Counted from the first letter of the stretch, positions 1 through 8,577 are shown. The stretch: DNA of 64,000 nucleotides from Acinetobacter sp. ANC 4178 (GCF_004331175.1 NZ_SJOD01000006.1:124001-188000); one strand, 5' to 3'. Numbers and translations are program-made. Notes: generated from the letters alone by a model not told the origin.

Positions 1-1
1 T

Positions 2-658
2 GAATATCTTGATTCTACCTCTCCGCATCAATGGACATCTCTAGACGGTCCGCGCATTTTTGTACAACATGACAGCGCCCGCGGACATGACCCGCAAACC
101 TATCTCAAAGATATTGAGGTTTTAAAGCAGGGTATTCTGGATGAACCAGAAAATTTGCGTTATCAATTTTATCTCGCCCAAAGTTATCAAGATGCGCACA
201 TGCCTCAGCAGGCATTAGAAGCCTATCAACGACGTGCCAATGCAGGTGGTTGGGAAGAAGAACGCTGGATGTCGCAGTTTAGAGCAGCAAAATTTATAGA
301 AATATTAAAGAAACCTACAGAAGAAATTCGTAGCGCTTATTTGCAAGCTTGGGTCAGCCGCCCACAACGTGCGGAACCACTCTATGAACTGGCACGCTAT
401 TATCGTGAACAAAAACAATTTGAAAGTGCATGCCAATTTGCCTTACAAGCCTGCCAAATCAAACGACCCAGTGACATTTTATTTCTCGATGACAGTGTCT
501 ATGCATGGCGAGCACTCGATGAACTGAGCGTTGCTGCATCCTATTGCCCTGACTATAAAGAAAAAGGTAAACATGCCATCCTCAAATTATTGATGGAACA
601 AAAATACCCTGCCTCCGAAGAAGCACGACTTATTACCAATCTACATGTCTATAAATGA
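2..658 (+). CDS. TPR-containing glycosyltransferase, C-terminal part (5' end outside window)
   Basis: The reading frame is open from the first complete codon of the window to a TGA at 656-658, so the start lies upstream. The visible 218 residues begin with a segment containing PRIFVQHDSARGHDPQTYL, followed by helical repeats of tetratricopeptide type (LRYQFYLAQSYQD and PLYELARYYREQ). This arrangement matches the C-terminal half of family-2-like glycosyltransferases that carry a TPR tail and act on cell-surface glycans. The catalytic N-terminal domain is not in the window, so the enzymatic role is inferred only from the tail. Internal TTG or ATG codons are not convincing starts because coding sequence clearly continues upstream of them. 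Confidence 0.65.
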   Translation, partial: EYLDSTSPHQWTSLDGPRIFVQHDSARGHDPQTYLKDIEVLKQGILDEPENLRYQFYLAQSYQDAHMPQQALEAYQRRANAGGWEEERWMSQFRAAKFIEILKKPTEEIRSAYLQAWVSRPQRAEPLYELARYYREQKQFESACQFALQACQIKRPSDILFLDDSVYAWRALDELSVAASYCPDYKEKGKHAILKLLMEQKYPASEEARLITNLHVYK

Positions 659-680
659 AAAAACCTTGCCGAAGCAAGGG
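655..680 (-). terminator. Rho-independent terminator of the TSUP permease gene
   Basis: A 6-bp stem, CCTTGC/GCAAGG (664-669 with 674-679), closes a four-base loop. On the minus strand a run of six T residues follows (complement of 658-663). It overlaps the stop codon of the convergent glycosyltransferase gene. A stronger hairpin at 703-728 precedes it on the minus strand. Confidence 0.6.
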
Positions 681-702
681 TCACTTAGAAATTGGATTTA
701 AG

Positions 703-728
703 CAGCTGATGCAAAATTGCATCAGCTG
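703..728. repeat. 12-bp perfect inverted repeat with 2-nt spacer
   Basis: CAGCTGATGCAA (703-714) is followed after two bases by its exact reverse complement (717-728). It lies 5 bp downstream of the TSUP gene stop codon. No T run follows on either strand. It could stabilise the 3' end of the mRNA or act with the terminator at 655-680. Confidence 0.7.
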
Positions 729-733
729 AACCA

Positions 734-1504
734 TCAGGCTGCGAAGAAAATCTGATAACTTAAACGGACAATTAAAATAGATACTAATATTAAAAAGATG
801 ATGCGAATAAAACCACTGCCATATTTTAAAGCCAGTTTAACCCCAACCAAAGAGCCTGCTATATTGGCAACAGCCATAGTTAAGCCAATGCCAAATAACA
901 CATGACCTGCGGGCACAAAAAAACTCAGTGCAGCAAAATTGGTCATAAAATTGGCAATTTTGGAGAGCGCCGAAGCATGAAGAAAATCGACTTTTAAGTA
1001 GCGAATAAAATAGAAAATAAAGAAACTGCCCGTTCCTGGTCCAAAAATCCCATCATAAAAACCAATCAACACACTGCCGACTGCTGCAAGTACCAGTATT
1101 TTAGTGGTGATTTCCTGTTGAAAATGGACCTGACCAAATTGTTTCTTCATGAATGTGTAAATTGCGATAATAATCAACATACACAGGACAAAGGGTTTCA
1201 GTACTTGGGTGGGAATCATGGAAACACAGGCGGCTCCCACGTAAGAACTAATAAAAGCACCGATCCCAATCACCAACAACAACTTCCACGACAATGATAC
1301 GCGACGCATAAATGAAAATGCCGCAGATGCCGTACCAAAAATAGAAGAAAGTTTATTGGTGCCAAAAACTGTAGCAGGTGCTAACTGTGGCATTGCTCCC
1401 ATAATGGCCGGGATTTGAATTAAGCCACCCCCACCTACTGCTGCATCAATGGCCCCAGCACAAAAAGCAAAGAAGACCAAGCTCAGAATCAGATCAAGTT
1501 CCAT
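734..1504 (-). CDS. TSUP (TauE/SafE) family sulfite/organosulfonate permease
   Basis: This is a 256-residue polytopic inner-membrane protein with about eight hydrophobic helices. It has the two-half organisation of the TSUP family, including the glycine-rich N-terminal segment GAIDAAVGGGGLIQIP and the second-half motif FYDGIFGPGTGSFF. The family moves sulfite, sulfoacetate or related anions across the inner membrane; the substrate here cannot be told from sequence. The ATG at 1504 has a strong AGGAGG ribosome-binding site that overlaps the end of truB. The gap to truB is only 13 bp, so co-transcription with truB is likely. Confidence 0.85.
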   Translation of the reverse strand: MELDLILSLVFFAFCAGAIDAAVGGGGLIQIPAIMGAMPQLAPATVFGTNKLSSIFGTASAAFSFMRRVSLSWKLLLVIGIGAFISSYVGAACVSMIPTQVLKPFVLCMLIIIAIYTFMKKQFGQVHFQQEITTKILVLAAVGSVLIGFYDGIFGPGTGSFFIFYFIRYLKVDFLHASALSKIANFMTNFAALSFFVPAGHVLFGIGLTMAVANIAGSLVGVKLALKYGSGFIRIIFLILVSILIVRLSYQIFFAA

Positions 1505-1517
1505 GGTATTAAGCCTC

Positions 1518-2423
1518 CTACAGATTCAAAACACGTTTAGGAATTAAACGCTTTCGATCATTAATTTCGGCCAAACCTAAGCACTTTTCACCATCAAACA
1601 CGAGCACTTGTGCTTCGGCAGCATGCTCAATATTGCTTTCCATGCCACGACTAAAATATTCTGCTCGACCTTCTGGGACTTGAATTTGAGTAAAATGCTG
1701 AACAGGTGCATACACAGGTAACAACAGTGCTTCGCGCTCCTGTTCAGTTAGCCCTTCTAAATAGTCAATGGTATAACTTGGAATCAGCTCAAAATGCCCA
1801 GTTTGAATGCGATGCAAATAAGTCAAATGCCCTCGCGTCCCTAAAGCTTTGGCAATGTCTTCCCCCAATACACGAATATAAGTGCCTTTAGAACAGGTCA
1901 CATCTAAGGTAATACTGCTTTCGGTAAATGAAAGCAACTGAATGGCTTCAATGGTTATAGGACGTGCTTCACGTTCCACTTCAATCCCTTTACGTGCCAA
2001 TTCGTATAGCGGGCGACCCTGCTTTTTGAGTGCAGAATACATTGGAGGAATTTGCTGAATTTCTCCAACAAACTGATTCAATACCTGCTGAATTTTAACT
2101 TCAGTCAATACTGGCACCGCTTGTTCGTGCAGTATCTCACCTTCCACATCACCCGTCGTTGTGCTGTGACCAAGCTGTATCGTGGTTTGATAACGTTTGG
2201 TGGAATCCAATAAGAAATGAGAAAACTTCGTGGCTTCGCCAAAGCAAATCGGTAATAGACCTGATGCCAGCGGATCTAAAGCACCTGTATGCCCTGCTTT
2301 CTCTGCCCTCAATAACCAGCGTACTTTTTGTAATGCCGCATTTGAACTAATACCCAAGGGTTTATTTAACAAAAATACCCCATGAACCGCACGGCGCTGG
2401 ATTTTTGCAGCAGATGATTTCAT
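1518..2423 (-). CDS. truB: tRNA pseudouridine(55) synthase TruB
   Basis: TruB isomerises U55 to pseudouridine in the T-loop of most tRNAs and also acts as a tRNA chaperone. The 301-residue protein has the N-terminal [14 protein letters not shown] segment and the catalytic block [14 protein letters not shown], with the nucleophilic aspartate at residue 50. The [14 protein letters not shown] segment near residue 180 is also typical of the family, and a PUA-like tail follows. The length is close to the usual 300-315. The ATG at 2423 lacks a strong Shine-Dalgarno sequence. The gene is followed by the TSUP permease and is divergent from the lipase foldase gene. It is not linked here to rbfA/infB, its common neighbours in other bacteria. 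Confidence 0.97.
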   Translation of the reverse strand: MKSSAAKIQRRAVHGVFLLNKPLGISSNAALQKVRWLLRAEKAGHTGALDPLASGLLPICFGEATKFSHFLLDSTKRYQTTIQLGHSTTTGDVEGEILHEQAVPVLTEVKIQQVLNQFVGEIQQIPPMYSALKKQGRPLYELARKGIEVEREARPITIEAIQLLSFTESSITLDVTCSKGTYIRVLGEDIAKALGTRGHLTYLHRIQTGHFELIPSYTIDYLEGLTEQEREALLLPVYAPVQHFTQIQVPEGRAEYFSRGMESNIEHAAEAQVLVFDGEKCLGLAEINDRKRLIPKRVLNL

Positions 2424-2576
2424 AACTCAGAACACGTATTTCAACTGCCGCAATACTAACAACCGCTCATCTAGTTTTACAACTTTTCTGTTGTTTATTT
2501 GCGTTCGCATTGCACAATAAAACAAGTTCAGCGAATGAACCAAATAAAAATTAAAAATGGATATTAGGCATAGGAT

Positions 2577-3614
2577 ATGCAAAAAAAGAAATTATGGCTG
2601 ATACTCGCCATTGTACTGGTTATTCTACTGGGCTTTTTGGTGTGGCTTGCGCCCAGTGCAACCACTGGCTCCAACACTACAGCCTCTTCACTCGCAGAGG
2701 CACAGTCGAATTCGACCTCAGCCCTTGCAGGAAATAAAACGCTATCGCATGGCACAGCACCAACTTTTGTGAGTGCAAGCCAGCAAGACACTGAAATCAA
2801 TTGTCAGCTCAGTTTAGATCAAAGTCAGCATTTAATCGTGAATGAACAAACGCGAAATTGCTTTGAATATTTCATTACCCAATATGGTGAAAAACAAATT
2901 GATCAAATTAAGCAAGACTTCACGCGCTACATGCAAAAAGGCTACAAAGAACCTGCGTTAAGCCAAATTATTGATTTATGGAATCGCTATATTGATTACC
3001 GTATTCAGTTAGGTAACCTAAAAGAACCCAACTTAGACAAACAAGATCCTGAGTACTACCGAAAAGTTTTTGCGCTGATGAAAGACTTGCGCACACAATT
3101 TTTTTCCCTGCCAGAAATTGAGGGATTATTTGGCGCAGAAAATACCTACCATGAATATACCTTAAACCGTATGTCGATCATGGCAGATAAGAACTTAACT
3201 GAAGCACAAAAAGCACAAAAACTGAAAGAGCTATTTGCCCAGTTGCCTGAGGACTGGCGTGAAAATCTGGAACAATTGTCTAAATTGGAAGATTTACGCA
3301 AACTGACCAGCGATATTAAAGCCCGCGGTGGTTCTGCTGAAGACCTCCGCCAAATGCGCATGAATTTAGTCGGTGCAGACGCGACTTCTAGACTGGAACA
3401 ACTGGACCAAGATCGAGGTCAATGGAAGTCACGTGTGAATGACTATTTAACGCAGCGTGACCAGATTCTAAAGAGTCAGATGAGTGAATCCGCGCAGCAA
3501 CAAGCCATTGCTCAATTACGCCAACAACAATTTAAAAATCCACAAGAACAACTTCGACTTGGAACCTTTGAAACTACACATGACTCAGGAGGAAAGCTCC
3601 CGTTCGCGGAATAA
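2577..3614 (+). CDS. lifO: Lipase-specific foldase (lipase chaperone)
   Basis: This is a 345-residue steric chaperone for secreted class I lipases. It has one N-terminal membrane anchor (residues about 6-26, LWLILAIVLVILLGFLVWL). A low-complexity Ser/Thr/Ala linker (about 30-60) follows, then a mostly helical charged periplasmic domain. The segment RNCFEYFITQYGE near residue 97 resembles the conserved foldase motif RxxFDYFLxxxGE. Such foldases stay in the inner membrane and fold the lipase in the periplasm before type II secretion. ATG 2577 follows TAGGA closely. Two lipase genes lie downstream in the same orientation, the first after 33 bp. Acinetobacter lipBA loci described in the literature also place the chaperone first. 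Confidence 0.92.
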   Translation: MQKKKLWLILAIVLVILLGFLVWLAPSATTGSNTTASSLAEAQSNSTSALAGNKTLSHGTAPTFVSASQQDTEINCQLSLDQSQHLIVNEQTRNCFEYFITQYGEKQIDQIKQDFTRYMQKGYKEPALSQIIDLWNRYIDYRIQLGNLKEPNLDKQDPEYYRKVFALMKDLRTQFFSLPEIEGLFGAENTYHEYTLNRMSIMADKNLTEAQKAQKLKELFAQLPEDWRENLEQLSKLEDLRKLTSDIKARGGSAEDLRQMRMNLVGADATSRLEQLDQDRGQWKSRVNDYLTQRDQILKSQMSESAQQQAIAQLRQQQFKNPQEQLRLGTFETTHDSGGKLPFAE

Positions 3615-3647
3615 TGCTGCATCACACACTTTTTTCAGGATGAAAAT

Positions 3648-4631
3648 ATGTATAAAACGAAAAATATAGCACATAGTCTTTCACTGCTCGGATTAGCCGT
3701 ATGTATCGGGCTTGGCACTCAAACTGTATCTGCTGGTGTCCTAAGCGTGACTAACACAGCTCAAAGTACCTATGCCAAAACCAAATATCCATTATTGTTC
3801 ACTCATGGAATGTTTGGCTTTAGTCGCGTTGGCGTCGCTGAATTCGGCTTGGATTATTGGTATCAAATTCTGCCCGATCTGGCGCGTAATGGTGCCACCA
3901 CCTTTGCGGCGCAAATCTCACCTTTAGAATCAACCGAGGTTCGTGGCGAACAACTGTTACAACAAGTCGAAGAAGTGATGGCGATTACAGGTAAATCCAA
4001 AGTCAATTTAATTGGACATAGTCATGGAGGTCCGACTATTCGCTACGTCGAGGCAGTCAAACCCCAATATGTTGCGTCCCTAACTGGGGTAGGTGCAACA
4101 TTTAGAGGCTCCAAAGTCGCAGATGATTTACTGTCAAGCCAAACAGGTTCACAGCTCTTGAGCATCGCCACGGATTATATTATTGGACCACTTATTACCT
4201 TTGCCGAGGGGAACCCATCGCTACAGAGTGATCTTAAAGCCTCTTTGACCTCGATCAGTGAAAAAGGCTCTCAAGTCTTCAATCAAAAATACCCAACCAC
4301 TGCCTTAGCATCCGACTGTAGTAAAAGTGGAGCCAGCTCCAATAATGGGATTTACTATTATTCTTGGACAGGAACCTCTCAAGTGACCAACGTCATTGAT
4401 GTTGCAGACAGTGCTATTTCGCTACTGGCGCCAATCTCATATCTCAGTACCGACAATGATGGATTGGTGACACGTTGCAGCACCCATTTCGGCAAAGTCA
4501 TTCGTGATAATTATGATTGGAATCACTTAGATGAAGTCAATCAAGTCTTAGGATTAAGAGGACTGTTCAGCCCAGATCCAGTCGATGTTTATCGTCAACA
4601 TGCCAACCGCTTAAAACTGCAAGGTCTTTAA
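3648..4631 (+). CDS. lipA: Secreted triacylglycerol lipase, family I, copy 1
   Basis: This is a 327-residue alpha/beta hydrolase with a Sec signal peptide, probably cleaved after VSA at residue 29. The mature protein begins the core fold with YPLLFTHGMFG. The nucleophile elbow is GHSHGG with Ser125. The predicted acid is the aspartate of DNDGLV and the base is the histidine of WNHLDE near the C-terminus. Two cysteines, in DCSKSG and TRCSTH, fit the conserved disulfide of foldase-dependent lipases. RBS CAGGA precedes ATG 3648. It probably shares an mRNA with the foldase. A terminator follows at 4639-4671, separating it from the second lipase. Long-chain triglycerides are the expected substrate. 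Confidence 0.93.
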   Translation: MYKTKNIAHSLSLLGLAVCIGLGTQTVSAGVLSVTNTAQSTYAKTKYPLLFTHGMFGFSRVGVAEFGLDYWYQILPDLARNGATTFAAQISPLESTEVRGEQLLQQVEEVMAITGKSKVNLIGHSHGGPTIRYVEAVKPQYVASLTGVGATFRGSKVADDLLSSQTGSQLLSIATDYIIGPLITFAEGNPSLQSDLKASLTSISEKGSQVFNQKYPTTALASDCSKSGASSNNGIYYYSWTGTSQVTNVIDVADSAISLLAPISYLSTDNDGLVTRCSTHFGKVIRDNYDWNHLDEVNQVLGLRGLFSPDPVDVYRQHANRLKLQGL

Positions 4632-4638
4632 TACAGCT

Positions 4639-4671
4639 CCCTCGCTCAGCATATGACTCAGCGGGGGTTTT
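4639..4671 (+). terminator. Terminator between the two lipase genes
   Basis: CCCTCGCT (4639-4646) pairs with AGCGGGGG (4660-4667), including one G-U pair. The stem is extended by a mismatch and two further pairs, and TTTT follows. It suggests that foldase and lipase 1 form one transcript and lipase 2 is expressed separately or by read-through. Confidence 0.65.
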
Positions 4672-4748
4672 AGAATTATAAAGTTACAAATTGTATTTAA
4701 TTTGATCGGATTTATCCGCCTAATCTTCAGCCCAACTTTATACTCATT

Positions 4749-4778
4749 TTGACAATTCTTTTTGTCGATAGAAAAATT
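4749..4778 (+). promoter_or_regulatory. Possible promoter of lipase copy 2
   Basis: A perfect -35 hexamer TTGACA (4749-4754) lies 42 bp before the start of lipase 2, downstream of the intergenic terminator. The -10 region (AAAAAT or AAAATT at 4772-4778) is poor. GACAA/TTGTC forms a small dyad across the spacer (4751-4755 and 4762-4766). The assignment is tentative. Confidence 0.35.
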
Positions 4779-4795
4779 AAAATAGAGGAAGATCA

Positions 4796-5767
4796 ATGAA
4801 ATATGGACTCTTGATAGCGGGACTGCTATCAACCTGTGTGCTAAGCACCACCCAAACTCAAGCCAGTGCATCGCAAATTCAAGCTAAATACGTCGCCTCA
4901 AACTATGCAAAAACCAAATATCCATTGGTCTTTGCACATGGTATGGGTGGATGGATTCGTGCGGGCACAGATGAACTGGGTGTGGATTATTGGTATCAAA
5001 TTTTGCCTGATTTAGCACGCAATGGTGCCAATGCATGGGCAACACGTGTTTCACCTTTTAATAGCTCGGAAGTACGCGGCGAACAACTGCTACAACAAGT
5101 CGATGAAATTTTAGCAATTACAGGTGCAAAAAAAGTCAATTTACTGGGGCATAGCCACGGCGGGCATAGTATTGCTTATGTTTCAAATGTTGCCCCCTCT
5201 AAAGTCGCCTCTTCAACTGCAATATCAAGCCCTTTAAAAGGCTCACCTGTGGCGGATTTGATTATTTCTGCTCAAGGTACACCACTCGAACAGCCTTTGG
5301 TCAGCCTGATTAACTTTGGCTCTAAAGCAATTGTATGGGCACAACAGCAGGATCCTAACTCCCTCCCGCATGATGCCCTTGCTGCAGGAAAAAGCTTAAG
5401 TCAGGGCGGATCTAAATCATTTAGTCAAAAGTATGCTTTAGGCATGCCGAAGACAGCCTGTGGTGAAGGTGCTGCAACAGAAAATGGAATTTACTTCTAT
5501 TCATTCTCAGGCAATTCGACTTTAACCAATATCCTTGATCCTGATTCACTATTGGCAGCAACAGGTTTACTGATGCAAGCCCCGAATGACAATGATGGCT
5601 TGGTTTCACGTTGTAGCGCAAAATATGGCAAGACCATTCGAGACAATTACAACTGGAACCATTTAGATGTGATTAATCAATTCTTTGCTTTACGCTCAGT
5701 ATTCTCACCAGATCCAGTCGATGTTTATCGCCAACATGCCAACCGTTTAAAACTTCAAGGTCTCTAA
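4796..5767 (+). CDS. Secreted triacylglycerol lipase, family I, copy 2
   Basis: This 323-residue paralogue of the preceding lipase has its own signal peptide (cleavage probably after TQA or ASA, residues 23-25), GHSHGG with Ser120, the DNDGLV aspartate, the WNHLDV histidine and the two disulfide cysteines. All catalytic residues are intact, so it should be active. The last 21 residues are identical to those of copy 1, while the region between about residues 130 and 250 has diverged strongly. RBS AGAGGAA precedes ATG 4796. It has no foldase of its own in the window and presumably uses the foldase encoded at 2577. A bidirectional terminator follows. Confidence 0.93.
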   Translation: MKYGLLIAGLLSTCVLSTTQTQASASQIQAKYVASNYAKTKYPLVFAHGMGGWIRAGTDELGVDYWYQILPDLARNGANAWATRVSPFNSSEVRGEQLLQQVDEILAITGAKKVNLLGHSHGGHSIAYVSNVAPSKVASSTAISSPLKGSPVADLIISAQGTPLEQPLVSLINFGSKAIVWAQQQDPNSLPHDALAAGKSLSQGGSKSFSQKYALGMPKTACGEGAATENGIYFYSFSGNSTLTNILDPDSLLAATGLLMQAPNDNDGLVSRCSAKYGKTIRDNYNWNHLDVINQFFALRSVFSPDPVDVYRQHANRLKLQGL

Positions 5768-5776
5768 AATTTAATC

Positions 5777-5807
5777 AAAAAAAATGCGCCAAACGGCGCA
5801 TTTTTTT
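5777..5807. terminator. Bidirectional terminator between lipase 2 and rplS
   Basis: ATGCGCC/GGCGCAT stem with an AAAC loop (5784-5801), flanked by A-rich and T-rich tracts on the two sides. It can therefore end both the lipase transcript and the convergent rpsP-rplS operon. Confidence 0.9.
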
Positions 5808-5824
5808 CACTCAAATAAAACTGA

Positions 5825-6199
5825 TTAAGCAACAGTTTTACGAGCTGGTAACTTTTCACGAATACGTGCAGCTTTACCAGACAATTCACGTAGGTAGTAA
5901 AGTTTAGCACGACGAACGTCACCACGACGTTTCACTTCGATTTTAGCAACGATTGGAGAGTGAGTTTGGAATACACGCTCAACACCAACACCGCTAGAAA
6001 TTTTACGTACTGTGAACGCAGAGTTCAAACCACGGTTTTTCTTCGCAATTACAACACCTTCAAATGCTTGAAGACGCTCACGATCACCTTCTTTTACTTT
6101 TACCTGAACGATAACAGTATCACCTGGTGCAAAAGCTGGGATGTCTTGTTTAAGCTGTGCATTTTCAACAGCTTGTACTAAAGGATGCTTACCGCTCAT
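5825..6199 (-). CDS. rplS: 50S ribosomal protein L19
   Basis: L19 sits at the 30S-50S interface. The 124-residue product contains the hallmark stretches [25 protein letters not shown] and [11 protein letters not shown], ending with [14 protein letters not shown] place the start at ATG 6199 (MSGKHPLVQ), which has GGAGA eight bases upstream. The frame is open further upstream to 6244, but that extension has no counterpart in L19. It is the last gene of the rpsP-rimM-trmD-rplS operon. It is separated from trmD by an unusually long 187-bp gap that may carry its own signal. Confidence 0.97.
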   Translation of the reverse strand: MSGKHPLVQAVENAQLKQDIPAFAPGDTVIVQVKVKEGDRERLQAFEGVVIAKKNRGLNSAFTVRKISSGVGVERVFQTHSPIVAKIEVKRRGDVRRAKLYYLRELSGKAARIREKLPARKTVA

Positions 6200-6386
6200 G
6201 GGGTATCTCCAATATGTGTGGGTCAGAAGAGGTCTGATATCCACTGGGTATAGAGGCTAAAACGCATAGACCCGATTGACTTTCCCTTTATGCTTGACCG
6301 CTTCAAGACACAAAGAGCCTAATAAACAACACTTCAACACAACCGTTCAAGTATTGGATTCGGAAAATAACCTAAAGTTATCTCCC

Positions 6387-7121
6387 TTATAAATCTTTGA
6401 GCCATTTTTTTTGCTGCTTGCTCAACTCAACCTTTTCTACCAACTCAGGTCGGCGTTCAAGAGTCCGTTGATAACGCTGCAAAAACCGCCATTTTTCAAT
6501 GTTTGCATGATGTCCCGACTTTAATATATCGGGTACATCCAAACCTTCAAAATGGTCTGGCTTGGTATATTGTGGACAATCTAACAGACCATCCACAAAA
6601 GAATCTTGCACAGCCGATTGCTCATCAGACATGGTATTCGGCAAACGTCGAATAATACTGTCCAACAACACCATCGCAGGAAGCTCTCCACCTGATAAAA
6701 CGTAATCCCCGATTGACCATTCCTGATCAACATATTTTTGGATTAAACGCTCATCTACCCCTTCATAACGCCCACACAACACAATCAATCCATCATAATT
6801 GACAAACTGCTGTACCGCTGGTTCATTTAAGGTTTTTCCTTGTGGTGACATATACACCACAGGAACATGAACGGCTCCCGCTTGCTCTGCAAGCTGTTTG
6901 GCACGTTGAATGGCTTTTGCCAAAGGCTCCGCCATCATCACCATACCTGGACCACCACCAAAGGGACGTTCATCCACTCGTTTGTAGTTGCCTTCAGCAA
7001 ATTCACGTGGATTAATACAATGGACTTGTACAATCTCACGCTTTGCTGCGCGCCCGCTAATACCGTAGGCTGTAATCGCTTCAAACATTTCAGGAAAAAG
7101 CGTAATGACTGCAAAAAACAC
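6387..7121 (-). CDS. trmD: tRNA (guanine(37)-N1)-methyltransferase TrmD
   Basis: TrmD uses S-adenosylmethionine to methylate G37 next to the anticodon of tRNAs with G36, which prevents +1 frameshifting. The 244-residue protein shows the SPOUT-fold knot: [23 protein letters not shown] and [16 protein letters not shown]. The [14 protein letters not shown] segment lies nearer the N-terminus. The start codon is GTG at 7121, supported by AGGAG six bases upstream. The length is close to the E. coli protein of 255. It lies 43 bp downstream of rimM in the conserved operon. Confidence 0.97.
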   Translation of the reverse strand: MFFAVITLFPEMFEAITAYGISGRAAKREIVQVHCINPREFAEGNYKRVDERPFGGGPGMVMMAEPLAKAIQRAKQLAEQAGAVHVPVVYMSPQGKTLNEPAVQQFVNYDGLIVLCGRYEGVDERLIQKYVDQEWSIGDYVLSGGELPAMVLLDSIIRRLPNTMSDEQSAVQDSFVDGLLDCPQYTKPDHFEGLDVPDILKSGHHANIEKWRFLQRYQRTLERRPELVEKVELSKQQKKWLKDL

Positions 7122-7164
7122 CGCAGACTCCTCTATTTTCCTGCTGTGTGAATCCTAAACAGGA

Positions 7165-7713
7165 TTAATAATCTACGCCCCAATTTACGTAGATACGACC
7201 AGCTTCTAGATCAACGCGTTGCACCACATCTTTATGCCATGGAATCATACGCTCTTCACTATCGATGCTTTCAGCAGTTGCGCGAACCACCATCACATCA
7301 TTAGCGCCTGTTTCAAACAGTTCGTGGATTTGACCGAGATTCACTTCTTGTTCTTCATCATTCAGACCTAACACTGTTAAGCCTTTTAAATCCGACCAAT
7401 AATACTCGTCCACGCCCGCTTGGGGCAGTTGCGATTTTGAAATCCAAACATTTGCACCGACTAAATTATCTGCTGCTGTGCGATCACTCACACCTTTCAG
7501 CGAAACAACCAAGCCTTTGCCATGTGGTTTCCAACGTTTTACATCAATCGTTTGCCAACCTGCTTTGGTCTCAATGTACCAAGGCAGGTAGTCAAATATG
7601 TTGCTCATAGGTTCTGTATTGGAATAGACCCAGAGCCACCCATTTAATCCATATGCTGAACGTAACTGTCCAATCTGAATACGATCTTCGGGAACATTCT
7701 GTGTTGGTGTCAT
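7165..7713 (-). CDS. rimM: Ribosome maturation factor RimM
   Basis: RimM assists assembly of the 30S head around S19 and 16S rRNA helices 31 and 33b. The 182-residue protein begins with the N-terminal RimM domain (IQIGQLRSAYGLNGWLWVYS) and ends in a PRC-barrel (DEYYWSDLKGLTVLG through IPWHKDVVQRVDLEAGRI). ATG 7713 is preceded by AGGTAG. It starts 25 bp after rpsP and is followed by trmD, the standard arrangement. Confidence 0.96.
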   Translation of the reverse strand: MTPTQNVPEDRIQIGQLRSAYGLNGWLWVYSNTEPMSNIFDYLPWYIETKAGWQTIDVKRWKPHGKGLVVSLKGVSDRTAADNLVGANVWISKSQLPQAGVDEYYWSDLKGLTVLGLNDEEQEVNLGQIHELFETGANDVMVVRATAESIDSEERMIPWHKDVVQRVDLEAGRIYVNWGVDY

Positions 7714-7738
7714 GGGCTACCTACTACTTAATCTAAAA

Positions 7739-7996
7739 TTATGCAGCAGTTGCAGCTTTCTTAGCTTGAGCAGCTAAAGAAGCAACACGATCAGAAGGTT
7801 GAGCACCTTGTGCTACCCAGTGAGCAAAACGGTCAGCATCTAAACGAAGTTTTTCTGCTTTACCTTGAGCTGTAGGGTTGAAGAAACCGATACGTTCGAT
7901 GAAACGACCGTCACGTGCATTACGACTATCAGTCACAATGATTTGATAAAACGGACGTTTTTTAGCACCACCGCGTGCAAGACGAATAACTACCAT
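7739..7996 (-). CDS. rpsP: 30S ribosomal protein S16
   Basis: S16 stabilises the 5' domain of 16S rRNA. The 85-residue product has the signature [19 protein letters not shown], then [19 protein letters not shown]. It has a short lysine- and alanine-rich tail, as in other Acinetobacter S16 proteins. It is the first gene of the rpsP-rimM-trmD-rplS operon. The upstream 146 bp contain a TAGAAT -10-like element and a consensus DnaA box. Confidence 0.97.
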   Translation of the reverse strand: MVVIRLARGGAKKRPFYQIIVTDSRNARDGRFIERIGFFNPTAQGKAEKLRLDADRFAHWVAQGAQPSDRVASLAAQAKKAATAA

Positions 7997-8074
7997 GATA
8001 CAACCTTATAGTTTTTACGGATTATCCCTGTACCGACCATCGATACACTTCAAACCCCTTTCATAGAGGGCAAT

Positions 8075-8103
8075 ATTCTACGCTAAATTCTGCAATAGGG
8101 AAA
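8075..8103 (-). promoter_or_regulatory. Candidate rpsP operon promoter
   Basis: On the minus strand TAGAAT (complement of 8075-8080) is a good -10 hexamer, but the -35 region 17 bp upstream (TTTCCC) is weak. It lies about 80 bp before the rpsP start, in the only gap available for the operon promoter. Confidence 0.35.
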
Positions 8104-8117
8104 GATCAAAAAATGAT

Positions 8118-8126
8118 TTATCCACA
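8118..8126 (+). promoter_or_regulatory. Consensus DnaA box
   Basis: TTATCCACA is an exact match to the high-affinity DnaA-binding consensus TTATNCACA. It lies just upstream of the candidate rpsP promoter and downstream of the comF stop codon. It is a single copy with no cluster around it, so it is not an origin. It could tune expression of the ribosomal operon or be chance. Confidence 0.4.
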
Positions 8127-8142
8127 GTTTTGAATTTTATGA

Positions 8143-8577
8143 TTAATCCCAGCTTGTTGTTGCTGAAAGCGTACAGGTTGAACCTTTCACCCAGCATTTC
8201 TGTCCTTGACTATTTAACATAACGGAACCGTTCCCATTCTGAATTGTTCCGGAAACTGGATTAGCCGAAAGTGACCATGTTAAATTATCATTCGAAATGC
8301 TTAATATGACTTCATATTTCGCAGTTCCTGAACTAGGATAATTTTCCTTCAAACCACCACTACTTAGTTGTGCATCCTTAAATGATCCTTTAGCAACTTT
8401 ATAATTTGTTAGATTCCGTGCAATAACCAGCATTTCAGTCTGGACATCAACTCGATTTGTTTTAATCACATATTGTGTATATGAGGGATAGGCTATTGCC
8501 GCCAATATTCCAAGAATTGCTACAACAATCAATACTTCGATTAGTGTGAAGCCTGCTCTAAAGTATTTAGTTACCAT
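8143..8577 (-). CDS. comF: Type IV pilus minor pilin, ComF/PilE-like
   Basis: This is a 144-residue class III prepilin. A short leader ending in Gly9 precedes the cleavage site and FTLIEVLIVVAILGILAA, with the Glu5 needed for methylation and assembly. The rest is a globular domain with two cysteines near the C-terminus (KCWVKGSTC). PilD should cleave and methylate it. Minor pilins of this operon prime pilus assembly and support DNA uptake in Acinetobacter. ATG 8577 lies in an ATGGTAA overlap with the stop of the upstream comE-like gene, so translation is probably coupled. It is the last gene of the operon. No clear terminator is visible downstream. Confidence 0.82.
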   Translation of the reverse strand: MVTKYFRAGFTLIEVLIVVAILGILAAIAYPSYTQYVIKTNRVDVQTEMLVIARNLTNYKVAKGSFKDAQLSSGGLKENYPSSGTAKYEVILSISNDNLTWSLSANPVSGTIQNGNGSVMLNSQGQKCWVKGSTCTLSATTSWD

